Notes: generated by a model not told the origin, from the sequence alone. A DNA stretch of 64,000 bases from Aurelia coerulea (GCA_039566865.1 CM076947.1:3231501-3295500), one strand, 5' to 3'; positions 1-11,234 are shown, numbered from the stretch's first letter. Made by a program: numbers and translations.

Positions 1-152
1 ATGTAGGTTAAAAAGGCTTGTCTGATACTTCATGACCTTGTTTTTACGTGCTCCAAACATTTACAATTGAACGTGAAAGAGCATCTCTAAATCAAAAGAT
101 TCAAAGTAGCAAACGCCCGGCTTTGTATTTTGTAATGTATCTCTTTTCACAG

Positions 153-245
153 AAGATGACAAGCCTTCGTGCGTTCCGAAGCCAGATGGTGATGACAAAG
201 ATGAGGATGATGAGAGTACAGATGGTGAAGATGAAAATTGTGATG
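153..245 (+). CDS. Acidic internal exon, copy 1, of the PHD-finger gene
   Basis: This is an internal exon bounded by a TTTTCACAG acceptor and a GTGTGT donor. It reads in phase (2 nt, 30 codons, 1 nt) as a very acidic stretch ending in DESTDGEDENCD. A second exon with the same ending and the same phase lies at 577-645, and both join in frame to the PHD exon at 2997. An acidic, disordered linker is the likely nature of this segment. The longer ORF in another frame over this region is a shadow. The upstream part of the gene is outside the window. The splice logic is seen directly; the function is unknown. Confidence 0.6.
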
Positions 246-576
246 GTGTGTGTTGTTAGCAAATTAATGTCTATACTGAATGCTGTGTCTTAGTTTAATG
301 GGGGGGGGGAGGGGGTCAAGCACATTCATTTGATTTTGCTTTAAACAGAGAAACCCTGATATTTTTTTTATTAGATAAAGATTTGGGTTGGGCTTTCTTG
401 AAATACTACTTCCCTAAAACGGGGTGTTAAACGATTTTTTTTGGAAAATTAGCCTTGTGGAAACATTAATTTTCTTCAAAACTTAGAAGGTCATGACGAG
501 GTCATCATCCTCCGTACAACACCAAGTCTGGTCTAGCGTTTTTGTACAGGTATTTACAACTTTTCTCTTTTCACAG

Positions 577-645
577 AAAGTGATGGTAACTCAAGTGACT
601 GTGATGAGAGCACAGATGGTGAAGAGGAGGATGAAAGTTGTGATG
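577..645 (+). CDS. Acidic internal exon, copy 2 (duplicate) of the PHD-finger gene
   Basis: This is a duplicate of the exon at 153-245, with the same TTTTCACAG acceptor and the same GTGTGT donor. It encodes SDGNSSDCDESTDGEEEDE followed by SCD. The flanking intron sequence is duplicated too (GTTAGCAAATTAA follows both exons). Phase is kept, so one or both copies could be included without breaking the frame into the CDEDCHSHSD junction at 2997. This is an exon-scale tandem duplication inside one gene. Confidence 0.6.
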
Positions 646-667
646 GTGTGTGATGTTAGCAAATTAA

Positions 668-1820
668 GGCCTTTTTGATATTCTCATAAAATTTACAATG
701 ACAAACAATTTCCACATTACAAAACAACTGCAAAGGGAGCATGGAAATACACAACAACCCTAAAACCTACACTTAACATGGAGACAAATATTACAAAATC
801 TTACGAAAATACCTACAGTGGTGTCGCCTATTATGCCCACGTTGTTGCGATCTTTAATTTGGTCTTAGTAAGTTATGCTTTCACAAATTCAGGCACAATT
901 TTAGGGATTCCATAAATCCAATGTGTCCTACAAACGATGGTATTGAGACTACGGAACACTTTTTGTTGCTCTGCCCCTCCTTTGAACGTCAAAATCTTCT
1001 CGCTAGAGTGTTTGATTTGCTGCGACCATTTGGACATATCGATCTATCAAATGAGGTATTGACACAACTTTTATTATATGGTGATAAAGACATTCCAAGG
1101 GACCTCAACAGAAATATACTCGAGCTGACTCTACATTACATCCACGCAACTGGTCGCTTCAGTTGAGATCACCATAAATCTAGTTAAACGTCGCCAAACC
1201 ACTAAGTCCATTTTCGTAAAGTTTCTTGTCGTAGAGTCCTGTCCATATTTTCCTTTGCAAGCCTGTTTCACATTGGATGTTAGGCTTATATTAGAAATCC
1301 AGACCCGATAGCGGTGTCTCGAGCCATGGGGACCTTGGGTGGGGAGCAGTGACGAGGACGGTTGTTGTCATTGTTGTTTCATCGGCCGGCATTCCGATTG
1401 TTCACTATTATATTTTGGCCTGACATCTAATGTGAGACCGGCTCAAATATTTATTTGTAAAATGTTTTTATAATTAGCATTTCTATCTGTATTAGTTGTA
1501 GCGTATGTATAGTAGTTTGTAGTAGTTGTATTTTAGTTTATATTAATTCCAGGGGGTAGACATGACATTTTGCTCCTCCTGGTCCGCGTCCTTGTAGTGT
1601 GGTATAGTAGATTGTAGGTAGTGTTTAGGTAATTTTGTTGTAAACTTTTATATTGAATATATAAAAAAAAAATAAAAATCCTTAATTTGTCCTCAAAAAG
1701 TATGATGAAAAAAACCAAGAAGCTAGTTTACTTGCTAATCGTCCACAATGGGCGACCGGGCACGAGGGACTACATCACTCTAAACATAAAGGAGAAAAGG
1801 CTTGCACGAGAGGGTATTAA
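668..1820 (+). mobile_element. Insertion containing the 3' end of a LINE (non-LTR retrotransposon)
   Basis: Compared with the duplicated intron at 246-300, the second copy is interrupted after GCAAATTAA and resumes at TGTCTATACTGAATG (1821). ATTAA occurs on both sides (663-667 and 1816-1820) and may be a 5-bp target duplication. Inside, 873-1166 reads as the C-terminus of a LINE reverse-transcriptase protein, followed by about 500 bp of 3'UTR ending in an A-rich tail near 1661-1678. The 140 bp after that tail are not explained by the LINE and may be a second piece. Confidence 0.6.
873..1166 (+). pseudogene. LINE ORF2 C-terminal fragment (zinc-knuckle end)
   Basis: The reading frame gives HKFRHNFRDSINPMCP, then a C...H-x4-C knuckle (CP...TTEHFLLLCPSF), then about 55 residues to the stop. 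This is the usual C-terminal signature of cnidarian- and vertebrate-type LINE polyproteins, where RT is followed by a CCHC-like element. The endonuclease and RT catalytic parts are absent, so the copy is 5'-truncated and not active. The assignment rests on family resemblance of the knuckle region. Confidence 0.7.
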
Positions 1821-1911
1821 TGTCTATACTGAATGTGTCTTGGTCTTAAATACATGGAATGGAGAGACATGATTGCAAGAGTGACTAAACTTCATATTTT
1901 GCAAGTTTATG

Positions 1912-2180
1912 CCGAGGGGGGGGGGGGGGGGGGGGGGGTAACTTAAGTTCTCCATGGTACGGGATTGTGAAATTTTTAGGGTACCTTTTTTATGATAGAG
2001 TTCGGATTCATATTTTCCCAATTTATGATTTTTTTTTTGTAAAACTTCATTATTGGATGGTTTTTCCGGATTTATGGGTATACTTTTCAGAAATTCTTCC
2101 GGATTTACGGGTGGTATAGTTATATGCTTTGAATGGCACAACCCCGTATCATGTAAACTTAAGTTACCCCCTCCCCTGGG
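1912..2180. mobile_element. hAT-type MITE with poly-G end, 8-bp target duplication
   Basis: AGTTTATG sits at 1904-1911 and again at 2181-2188. Between them the ends are inverted: G-rich then GGTAACTTAAGTT on the left, and AACTTAAGTTACCCCCTCCCC on the right. The similarity continues inward (ATGGTACGGGATTGTG against the complement of CACAACCCCGTATCAT). The left end includes an uninterrupted run of 23 G (1916-1938). It has no coding capacity. An 8-bp target duplication is typical of hAT elements. Confidence 0.65.
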
Positions 2181-2399
2181 AGTTTATGTTGAAATACAAG
2201 CTAATAACAATGCACACAAACAAACTTATGTGAATATCAACAGCTGGGATAAACATGTAGAGCAAATGTGCAGAAAAATGTTGATGCATGTATGTGTGTT
2301 AAGGTTAGCCACAAAATTATATATTTACAATGGTTAAAATAATATAGAATAGTTACAATACAATTTACATAACAACTTTATAAATTTGAGTTAAACAAT

Positions 2400-2860
2400 G
2401 GCTCATAGTGGCAGGCATAGCATTAAAGGATCGAGTTGACCTTCATAATGGTCCCCTTAGAGGTTGTTGCAAACAGTATAAAAAATATATTCTTATGTGC
2501 TTTTGGGTAAAGCATAATTTAGAAAGGGCGAATCATGAATGTGAGAGAGGAAGGGGCGGTTTTAGTAGAGCTCGTATACGTTGTTTTCCTCTGTTCGTAT
2601 ATTTTGGAAAAAAGTTGTGTTGGATCTTGTGCTTAAACAAGTCGATATTATTTGTAGATTTTAAATCAGAAGATTTCCATATTTTTGGCCCCAAGTAGGA
2701 CAGGCATTTTTGGCCAGTGTTACTTTTGCAAAATTGAACGTTAGATTTAAACTTGGACCTTTGTATCACTCGGCTTTGATCTATTTAGTGGAATATTTCG
2801 TCAGTATAAGATGGAGCCATGCCCTTGAAAAATTTCATTCAGCGATATCCTTTAAATTCC
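2400..2860 (-). mobile_element. LINE 3' fragment, reverse orientation, in the PHD-gene intron
   Basis: On the minus strand, 2533-2850 reads FKGMAPSYTDEIF, then CKSNTGQKCLSYLGPKIW, then FKHKIQHNFF. This is the C-terminal region of a LINE reverse-transcriptase polyprotein, in which the GQKSLSFLGPKIWN type of motif is common. The frame is broken around 2770-2800 and no catalytic RT motif is present. It lies in the intron upstream of exon 2997 and opposes the host gene. Confidence 0.7.
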
Positions 2861-2996
2861 ATGAAAGTTCAAAATTATGGGGTTGCTTTCTTGATCATCA
2901 TCTTCTTGCCACACTTGGACAAATATTTCACGTTGTCATAATGTTTCTTGGAAATACAGCCTATTCCACATTCTTAAATTCACTCCTTTATTGCAG

Positions 2997-4432
2997 AGGA
3001 CTGTCATAGCCACTCTGACAACCAATATTGCTATTGCAAAAAGGTAGGGTTCCTTTTTCAAACGTTCTTACAGTATTGCCTCTCTCCAAGTACAATTAAA
3101 ATGCCATTTAAAACTTAAATTACAGCCTAGGGGACATCTGATTTGAGACAGACGTTAAGTTATTTAATTAAGTCTGTCTCAAATCGTTGTCACTAGCATT
3201 TGTTTGCAAAATTCTTATTGTTATTGAAGTAGGCTCGATTGAAATGACATTCTTATTGTGTATCAGACTATTTATGAGACAGACTAAGGTGCAAAATTTC
3301 AAATGAAAGTATTCAGCAGAAGAGTTTTTAACAATGGGTTAATCTCATAAATGTTTCATTTGATGCAGGATCCAAATGGAAAATACAGCAAAATGATCAA
3401 TTGCTCTGGTGATAAAAAACGTGTAAGTATTTGTGTGTGGTGCCTCTATGTTGCTTTCAATAAGAAGAGGGATTTGGCCATTCTTATATATCATTGGTTC
3501 TCTGGCGAGTAAATACATTACATTCTTGCCCTTTCCACCATGTAAACGTTGGGCTATTGAGTTGATTACAAACAAGTCTTAAGGGTCTAAAATGTGGCAG
3601 ATCTTGACACAACAATTATAAAGATTTTGAGAACATTCTCAATGTCTTGTATATCTATTGCTCAGAAATTGACGATACTTTGCCATAAACTGATATTTGC
3701 TTTATTAATTTTTGATAGTGTCGAAGGAATGGCTGGTATCACATCAACTGCCTTAAAATGAAGAGACTTCCCCCCAAAAAGGAGATATGGTAAGGATTTC
3801 TTATCTCACACAGTGCAACATGTGCATCATTGCCATACTATTTAGAAATATTCACAAGTTTTGTAAGATAAAAATTGATAGTCATATACTATATTTAATG
3901 TTATAAACGTAAAGATAAACACCACTAATTACAGTGGCAGTGGCAGCATTAAAAGGTCAAGCTGTTCTTATTTCCTTAAATGATAACATGAATTTCTGAT
4001 TATATGAGCAGGAAAAGCTGGAAACGATAACACTTATATCTATAATATCAATTAGACTCCTAGTGTATTTACCAAATCACGATGAACAAAATCCATATTT
4101 TGTGACCAAGTTTTGTGAACAAGGTAAAAATTGGTTAACAAACAAAGTTCACAAGATTTGTGTTAAAGCCATAATCATACCAGCCACTGGGGGTGGTGGT
4201 GAGCCCCCCTAACATTTTAAAAATCTCCCCTAAAGAAAGGCGAAAATGTTTTTAAACAATATACTTCTTATCAGACAGCATCATACATATGACCTTTTGG
4301 TATTAAAGCTGATGGTAAATTATAACTTTGTCTTGCAGGTTCTGCCCTGATTGCACAAGAAGGCACCAGCGTGTCCTGAGGCCAAGAAACAACACCAGGA
4401 GAAAAAAAAGCCATAGGGACATGTTTTTTTGA
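2997..4432 (+). CDS. C-terminal exons of a PHD-finger protein
   Basis: Four exons join in frame: 2997-3043, 3369-3422, 3719-3789 and 4339-4432 (stop TGA at 4430). All have AG acceptors and GT donors (GTAGGG, GTAAGT, GTAAGG). The joined product contains CDEDCHSHSDNQYCYCKK, then MINCSGDKKRC, WYHINCLKMKRLPPKKEIW and FCPDC. This gives the Cys4-His-Cys3 zinc-ligand order and the WxH...W spacing of a PHD finger, which usually reads histone H3 tails. A basic tail (about 25 residues with RRKKSHR) follows to the stop. Phase matches the acidic exons at 153 and 577. The N-terminal part of the gene is outside the window. Transposon-borne origin is possible, since PHD fingers occur in such proteins. Confidence 0.75.
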
Positions 4433-5615
4433 GTGGCAGAAAACTGCCATTTTTCACTTTCTATATTAGATTTCATATATGAAATCGAAACTTTTTCAAG
4501 TTTTAGTGGGGTTACCGTTCAAAAGTTTTAGTGGGGTTACCGTTTTTTCTCCATGATTCTGTGATGCTCTGTTCCTATTGTAGTCTTGGCAACTAAGACG
4601 CTCCCAGACCGCATTTCTAACTAAAAAAACTACTCTTGGGGCCTTCAGGCTTTACAACAAAGGTATCATGTTAAGCATTGAATTAGGTCCTACTAATCCT
4701 TGTTCCAGAAAGAACCTTGTTCGTGAAATGCTAAAATGACTCATATTCTCACAAGTGCTCTAAAATCGCAATCCCACCTACTTTTTTCTGGTTAAATCTG
4801 TCAAAATGCATATTTGGCCAAAGTCTCGTGCAAGTCAATTACGTCCTGCTCCTTTGATGCTCATTTTTGTGATTTTTTGACTTTCAAATTGGCAGATCTT
4901 CTGCCAGTCAAAAAAAAACATGTCCAAAGAAATTCATCACTTCGTCTGACTTACTAAAATAAGACTTTTGATAAGACTTTAAAATAAGAATTTGTTTAAG
5001 AACATCTCTTAGGAAAGTTCGGTTCCTGATAGCAGACTTCATACCACTTACATCCAACGAACCAGGGGTTCCATGCCTCCCAAGAGCTGTTACCCATTAG
5101 CTGTACCTAGGTAGCACCACAGGGAAACCAGGAATTAATCGTTGCTAAAAATAGAAATTATCTTTCGAAATAATTGTTGATAAAAAATTGTACTTCTTTG
5201 TCCCCTGTGCTTGCTGTTGGTCATTTTTGTACCTTCTTTCCCTGTGTTATAGTTGCGTAGCAATTGGCTGCGCAGGAGGGACGGGAGAAGAGAGAAGGAA
5301 GAAAGAAGAATAGGGACGAAACTTCGCCAACCTTGCTGTAGATTTCTGCTCCAATCTCCCCAACCACTTGTTAAATATGCCGTAACATCGGCAAAAATTA
5401 TTTGCAAATGATTGCGCTTCCAGATGTCATCAAGCATGGCCTGTTTCGGAAGTCGCAAAACATTTGGTGAAAGCTAAACTAATTTTGCGAAGGTGCTCCG
5501 CAGTCAAGTTGGACACGTTTACGCTGCAAATTGGGCCAAAAGGAAGTACGAGTCTGCGTTGAATAGGCCTATCCTTTAATTTTGCTTGATTTTATCGTGA
5601 TAATTTTGTTCGATC
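4433..5615. other. Intergenic stretch without recognisable gene
   Basis: Between the PHD-gene stop and the helicase start I see no supported gene. A 107-codon open frame on the minus strand (5135-5458) has no recognisable motif and no splice support. A short duplicated phrase, TTTTAGTGGGGTTACCGTT, occurs twice at about 4500-4540. Confidence 0.5.
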
Positions 5616-7454
5616 ATGGAACGTGTAAGTGAGGAGGAGAATGACTTTATACACATCGCTACGAGAGGTCATAATGCGGTGCTATTAGGGAAAGCAGGAA
5701 CTGGCAAGACTTTTACCATTTCACAAGCCATTTCGATCTTGCAAGCGAGAGGGAAGGAAGTGATGGTCACTAGCTCATCGGGAATGGCTGCAACTTTGTT
5801 CAAAAATGGAAGGACGCTCCACTCAGCTGTAGGCATTGGGACATGTAGGTTGAGCAAAGATGCGCTCCTGAGCATCATAGACGCAAGAAAGGACAAACTG
5901 GAAGAGATCATACGTGCCAATGTTCTGGTTGTTGACGAAGCTTCAGCAATCAGTGCAAATGTCATTGAAGTTGTAGAATTCATTTTGAGAGGGGCTATGC
6001 ACAATAGTCAACCATTTGGGGGAAAACAAATACTTTTGAGTGCAGATTTTTTCCAGCTACCTCCAGTCAAAAGTAACTTTGACGATGGGAGGTTCATCTA
6101 TGAATGTAAATTTTGGAGGAGTGTTTTCCCACATGTCATCCTATTATCAGAAACAATGAGGCAAGGTGAAAAGGATTTTATCAACTTTTTAAACAATGTA
6201 GCCGAAGGGAAATGTACAGATGAGGATGCCCAGTATGCACAAGAATACCTGCAAGCAAAGTTGGATGACACAGAAGTCACTAAAATAGTTTGCACAAATG
6301 AGCAAATTTATTATGAAACACTGCTGCAATATGAAAGAATAAAAGAAGAGTTGTTGTGTTTTGATGCCAATGATGAAGGAGAGACCAAGATCCTTAAGAA
6401 ATGCATTGCTGATAAAAGGTTGTTGTTGAAGGTTGGAGCTCCTGTGATGCTTTTGTACAGCACCAACAAGGACTTAGTTAATGGATTGCAAGGAACGTTC
6501 CTAAAGATGGAGGATGGCTGCCCTGTTGTCAATTTTGCCAAAATTGATAAGTTGTTAGAATAGAGAGAAAGATGTGGTCATTTTTTTATGAAAAGAATGG
6601 CAAGATGATTGCTTCTAGAAAGCAATTTCCCTTGAAGCCATCATTTTTCGATAACTGCCCATAAATCTCAAGGACAGACCCTAAAAGCAGTTGAGGTGAT
6701 TTCAGGAAATGAATTTGTTCATGGCCAGTTATACGTTGCTTGTAGTCGAGTGAGAAAGAAAGAGGATCTGTGTGTGAAAGGATTCAATATAAGTAGAATA
6801 ATCCCACCACCAGCCTCAGTCACAAAGTTTTATGAAGATCTGCAAGTACGAACAAGCACCTCTTTGCAGCAAGATTTTAGCTGCTCCAGAAATAATGCAG
6901 AATTTGAGTATGTTGCCCTCACAGATGCATTGTCTCTTGAAGATGTTGAATGGAGTGACCATAACTTTGAGATGTTGGATGATACATCAGAAACAGAGGT
7001 AGAAGAAGATTCATCAGAAATTGAAAGCCAATCTGAAGGATTGAACAAATCTTTTGATACCATTCTGACAAATATTGATATGGATATAATATCTCTAAAA
7101 TTTCCTGAACAATTTGAGGTAAACAACTTCATCAAAGTTATAAAGAAAGATGGTAAAGTGGACCCAGATTTGTTCATGGAAAATAGCCTTGTGTCACAGC
7201 AGAAATCTCTGTTGGAATCATTAGGAAAGAAAGAAAATGACTTGCTGCAATTCTTAAAAATTAAATGGCATAGATTGGCATTGTTAATGAAACACAAGGA
7301 CGAAAAGGGAATCAAAGAACAGGAGTTCACAAGCTTTTGTGCAGGACTGTTTTGTCTAACTACAGATGAAAATTTATTGGAGGAGTTCAGCATACTAACT
7401 GGTGTAAACAGGGGAGATATGTCCCCCAGGGGGGGACTTGGTAGTTCAAGGTGA
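5616..7454 (+). pseudogene. PIF1-type SF1 DNA helicase, frameshifted
   Basis: The 5' reading frame (5616-6563, 315 codons) has the PIF1/RecD helicase motifs in order: Walker A LLGKAGTGKT (about residues 23-32), SSSGMAATL with LHSAVGIG, Walker B VLVVDEAS, GGKQILLSADFFQLPPV and SETMRQ, then NGLQGTF. The frame then meets a stop. The helicase continues in a second frame (KNGKMIASRKQFPLKPSF) and a third (SITAHKSQGQTLKAVEV, VACSRVRKKEDLCVKGFN), so at least two frame changes fall between 6553 and 6650. A C-terminal extension of about 215 residues (acidic, EVEEDSSEIESQSEG) has no recognised domain. Eukaryotic PIF1 unwinds DNA 5'-3'. Such helicases are often carried by transposons. The breaks could be decay or sequence errors. 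Confidence 0.75.
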
Positions 7455-8203
7455 CGTGCCCGTTGCAAAATTTAGCGTCCTGAATTTTGCAATTTACTAC
7501 CATTTAGGGTAGAAAATTTTCAAAATTTACTATCGCTTAGGGTTGTGAAAATCGATATGATTAGCTCGCGGAGTTTTAACAAAGTTTGATGAATTGAATT
7601 TTTGTAAGTAAGACTCTGTAACAACAGAAATCAACCAGTTATCCAGTTATTCACTATCTTCAGCAGCACCTCAGGTTATTGCAATTAATTTTTATCAATG
7701 ATCTACGATTGAACACACTGCCATATGCCCACAGAGTGGGAGAAAGTTCTCCAAATCCCACCTTTACTTCTACAGTATTAAACTTGCCTACTTTTGGTTT
7801 TGTTACTAATAATCACAGAAATCATGCTCTTAACTTTTGGCATCTACTTAATAACAAGCAGAGTCAATTCAGTTCAGTTCATATATTTTAAATTCACAAC
7901 ATACAATTTATAATTGACTATACCAACAGATAACTAAACTACAAGGAATAAGATAATATTATGAAAATTAATACATTGATACGGAAAATTAATACAATAT
8001 ACAAGTACGAGATAAATTGTATGGAGGGAATTACTTAAAGGAGGAGCTCTCTCAATAGGTAAACTAATCGAGGAGAGAGCCCCCCCTATCTTACGATAAT
8101 TTCAAATGATTATGGTTGGATTTAAATGATTCCGAGAAATATACGCATTTGGTTTTCATACAATAAAATTAGAAATTGTCAAAGTATCAAAAATAGTTCA
8201 GAG
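7455..8203. other. AT-rich stretch, probably LINE 3'UTR at its right end
   Basis: No gene is seen. The right part (about 7870-8203) lies directly downstream of the minus-strand LINE coding end at 8204 and is probably its 3'UTR. Short repeats of the GAAAATTAATACA type occur at about 7960-8000. Confidence 0.4.
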
Positions 8204-8467
8204 TTATTGATTGACCTTGTTCAGTAAGTAAATTTTCAGTTGTTTTTTGAAGGATATTTTTGATGGAGCATTTCGGAGTTCCACAGGTAATGAATTCCAG
8301 AGTTTGGCACCAAGATATCGAATTGACTTTAGACCATATTGAAGACTGTTCATTCGAGATAAGTATAGATCACCTTGACTGGCCTGTCTAGTGGAATAAT
8401 GATGAACAGATGAATTGAATAGGAAGAAGTTATGAAAGCAACAAGGTGAAGTTTTATTAACAGATAA
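8204..8467 (-). pseudogene. LINE ORF2 C-terminal fragment
   Basis: The minus-strand frame reads SPCCFHNFFLFNSSVHHYST, then SIRYLGAKLWNSLPVELRNA, then SKISFKKQLKIYLL, and stops at 8204. The LGAKLWNSLP...LKxxxSxxxFKKxLK pattern is the standard C-terminus of many LINE polyproteins. No RT catalytic motif is present. It is a truncated copy. Confidence 0.7.
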
Positions 8468-8990
8468 CAGATATTAACAATAATTTGGAGAGGAGGAAAG
8501 ACAAATCTCCACGTTCTCTGTTATAATAATGCAGCCAATAATATCTAATCATTCAGGGCCTAATCATAATATAGATAGGAGCATCCTCTTTCTCAAACCT
8601 TCTAAAAGCTGTTGAATGCATGATTAACTTATAGCATTACAATTTTGAATATGGGTTGAATGCTAAGCTTACTACGAGCACAAAAAACTAACCCTCCGTT
8701 GCTTGGCTTAGCATCGTTCTCGTCTCTTGCTTTTGTTACAAACTGAGTTGTTTTGTAATGGTAGGCCATATTAAGATATAAACATCAATAATAAACTTTG
8801 TTTGTTTCAGGTGCGAAGCATCATCTTTACGTAGCATAAAACTCCTCTTCTATAAATTTCCTAGTTGTAGACATACCCAGTTTTACTTTCTGCTAAAGTC
8901 TAGGCATTTATTCCCCATTTATGGGGCTTGTATGAAAGCAAAAAGTGTTTTGTTAACTGCAAGCTCCCTACCAGGATAGTAGGCTCCTTG
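8468..8990. other. No gene seen
   Basis: This is AT-rich sequence between the LINE end and the piggyBac-like fragment. I see no ORF with recognisable content and no clear repeat boundary. Confidence 0.4.
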
Positions 8991-9233
8991 CTAAAGTGGC
9001 ACAATCATGTTCAAAAATGGCTGGATGTTATGGAGACGATTGTGGTCAGGATTATCTCGTGGTAAGTTCTCCTCGTTATTAGCCAAGTGAAGAAACTGCA
9101 AAATTGAAAGAAATCTGTCCCTGGCCATTATTTTCTTGAATGCAGGGAACTGCAACAGATCGTGAGTTGTCCAATACATTCTGTAAGATAAGATGAGACT
9201 CGCCGAGCTCACTGTGCCGCATTCTGAATCCAC
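8991..9233 (-). pseudogene. piggyBac-type transposase N-terminal fragment
   Basis: Minus-strand residues YRMYWTTHDLLQFPAF, then MARDRFLSILQFLHLANNE, then DHNRLHNIQPFLNMIV match the N-terminal DDE_Tnp_1_7 (PGBD) pattern, in which a lYW...p.F...M.RdRF..IlrfLHf.dN block precedes the first catalytic Asp. The catalytic region is missing. The first residues of the ORF (before about 9195) do not belong to the family. The fragment abuts the unrecognised ORF at 9209-9834, so one was inserted into or joined to the other. Confidence 0.65.
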
Positions 9234-9834
9234 ACTTCTTCAATTAACCGAAACACCCCTTCTTTGTTGTCCCCATTCCTTAGAAACTTGTTGAAATCTC
9301 CACTTCTAATGACGACCTTGTCGCTGTTTCCTCGAAGGCCTCGTTCACTATTTTTTATTGATCTATCCCTGTAAGTATCGCATGCGATATATATGGTGCT
9401 GTAATTCCTCGGGATATCATTCAAGATTTGCAGAGCGAAGTCTTTGAACGTGTTCGAAATCTTAACCATGCTGCGTATATACAGTAGGCTGCAAGGTCAA
9501 GAATGACTCTTAGGCTTTCCTGGCTATCATTTGCTGATTGTGCCCCTCTTTCAAGCAGTGATTGCAATGCAGCATCCATCAGTTTACTCTTCACCGTTTT
9601 TCTTCTAATTCCGTCGCATGTTGCCAGAGAAAACGGAACGGGTGCAAGTGGATATTGCAGTGCTTTATCTATGCCAATAGCAGCGTTCTTCTCTGTAGAC
9701 TTTGCAGCTAGAAGACCACAAATATCCCGTTGCACTGTTATTTCCTTTGATTTGCTTTTACCAGAAACCTTCACTTTCTTATGAGTGTCTGTAAAACTCT
9801 TCCACTGCACTCGTTTTATTCGATCAAAAGACAT
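9209..9834 (-). pseudogene. Uncharacterised protein fragment (YIACDTYRDRSIKNSER family)
   Basis: Two overlapping minus-strand frames appear to be one protein with a frame change near 9421-9470. The upstream part (9421-9834) has CDGIRRKTVKSKLM. The downstream part (9209-9469) has YIACDTYRDRSIKNSERGLR and FNKFLRNGDNKEGVF. I recognise the DxYRxxSIKxxER...FLxNGDNK pattern as one seen in many unnamed invertebrate proteins, often near transposons, but I cannot assign a function. It is truncated at 9233, where piggyBac-like sequence begins. Confidence 0.45.
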
Positions 9835-9989
9835 GTCCTTGACATCACTTTTTTCAAATTGGAAATCAAATTTTCAACAGGACCTTTATTTACAAGAGTG
9901 AACATCGTAAGCCAGTTTTTACTTCCACTATAGTCACAAAGCAATCATTTCCACTTCATGTTCACAAATTTGCTGACGAAGACGAGGTG

Positions 9990-10226
9990 AAATTGCGCAA
10001 TATCTAATAAAAACCAGCCTTGTTCGCATGAATAACATCTGGATTCGTAATCAGCATGAAAATCTGATCTAGAAAAGTGTCTTCCTTTGACTTATGCATC
10101 AACATCGCTTTCAAGCCAAAATCGGCCAAAACAAGGCTAAATCACGTGATATCTAACAAAAGCAGCCTCGTTCGCATGAATAACATCCGGATTGGTACTC
10201 AGCATGAAAATCTGATCTAGGAAAGT
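9990..10226. repeat. Imperfect tandem duplication, about 145-bp period
   Basis: The phrase from ATCTAATAAAAACCAGCC to GAAAATCTGATCTAG at about 9998-10072 recurs with few changes at about 10150-10222, including TTCGCATGAATAACATC and CAGCATGAAAATCTGATCTA. No coding content is evident. Confidence 0.6.
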
Positions 10227-10499
10227 GGCATCCCGTTAATTACCTCCTCAGGTGATACCTACCTCACTCACCGCCTGGACTATAACTGTCATAAAACCAT
10301 CAACATTTTCTTGTCACTAATGGCAATCATGATATGGAAAAGAAAGTTAAGAAAGTTATTTCCATTATTTTTTCTCTACTAACACTCAAAATATGAAAAA
10401 ATCTATGGTCAGGCATCATCTCGCATAAATCTTCTACTTCTTCTTCAATTAACAAAATCAAAGAAAAGGAAGGAAATGTAACATCAGAACCAGGCCAAA

Positions 10500-10865
10500 T
10501 TTCAAATATTTTCAATGATTTTTTTGTTAATGTTGCTGATGAAATAACAAAGACAATCCCAATAACTCCTAAATCCCCTCTTGACTATTTATCTAACAGA
10601 ACTTCTAATTCACTTTTCCTTACTCCAGTTACTTGGATAGAAGTTAATGACTTAATCAATATTTTAAACCCATCTAAATCTTTAGGTCCTAATAGTATAC
10701 CCATAAAATTACTAAAATCATTGGATCCTCAGTTTCTCCACTTCTTGCTCTGCTTGTGAATCAGTTTTTTCAGTCTGGTATTTTTCCTGATAAACTTAAG
10801 ATAGCTAAGGTGATAACTCTGTTCAAGAAAGGGAATCCTGAGCTGCCATCTAACTACAGGTCTTT
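10500..10865 (+). pseudogene. LINE reverse-transcriptase N-terminal fragment
   Basis: The frame reads FFVNVADEITKTIP, then EVNDLINILNPSKSLGPNSI. After a frame change near 10720 it reads SPLLALLVNQFFQSGIFPDK and KVITLFKKGNPELPSNYR. This is the start of a LINE RT domain (K.ahGpD.ip...FPd.lK.a.v.Pi.Kkg....NYRP). It stops abruptly after NYR at about 10862, where unrelated minus-strand coding-like sequence begins, so a rearrangement junction lies there. Confidence 0.7.
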
Positions 10866-11130
10866 GCCAAAATCGGCGCTCTGTTCTTTTTCCACAATTT
10901 TTCATTGCCTTCGACATCTGCTGGAGTCTTCTGGAACTGTTTTTGATGACTGACATCAAATGCAATGTTCTTGTCGCATGCATGTTTCTTGCCAATACTG
11001 CAAAGAAAGCGTTTAAACTGGCTGCTTCTGCAAGTGCATTCAACATCACAATTAACACCATGATTATGCTTCTTTTTCTTGTATTCATTGTTGGTTTTCT
11101 TTCGTCAAAAGTTTTGATCATTCGCTTTTA
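10866..11130 (-). other. Unrecognised open minus-strand segment
   Basis: One minus-strand frame stays open across this segment and has a cysteine-containing, lysine-rich composition (NHGVNCDVECTCRSSQFKRF). Codon content looks protein-like, but I do not recognise the family and no start, stop or splice site supports a gene. It lies between the RT fragment and a MITE-like repeat. Confidence 0.25.
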
Positions 11131-11234
11131 AAATGTCAAAATGTTAAAGATTTTGTTCAGGCGCCAAATCAGAGCAAGGAGGTTGATGCCATAATTACTT
11201 TGCCTCGTATTGATGAAAAACACCCTGATTGTGA

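Noticed and set aside
48..293. ORFs at 48-293 and 493-678
   Set aside because: Out of frame with the acidic exons at 153-245 and 577-645, which have matching splice sites and phase.
5135..5458. 107-codon minus-strand ORF upstream of the helicase
   Set aside because: No motif, no splice support and an ordinary length for a chance ORF in this sequence.
6830..7468. 212-codon minus-strand ORF
   Set aside because: Shadow of the helicase C-terminal frame on the plus strand.
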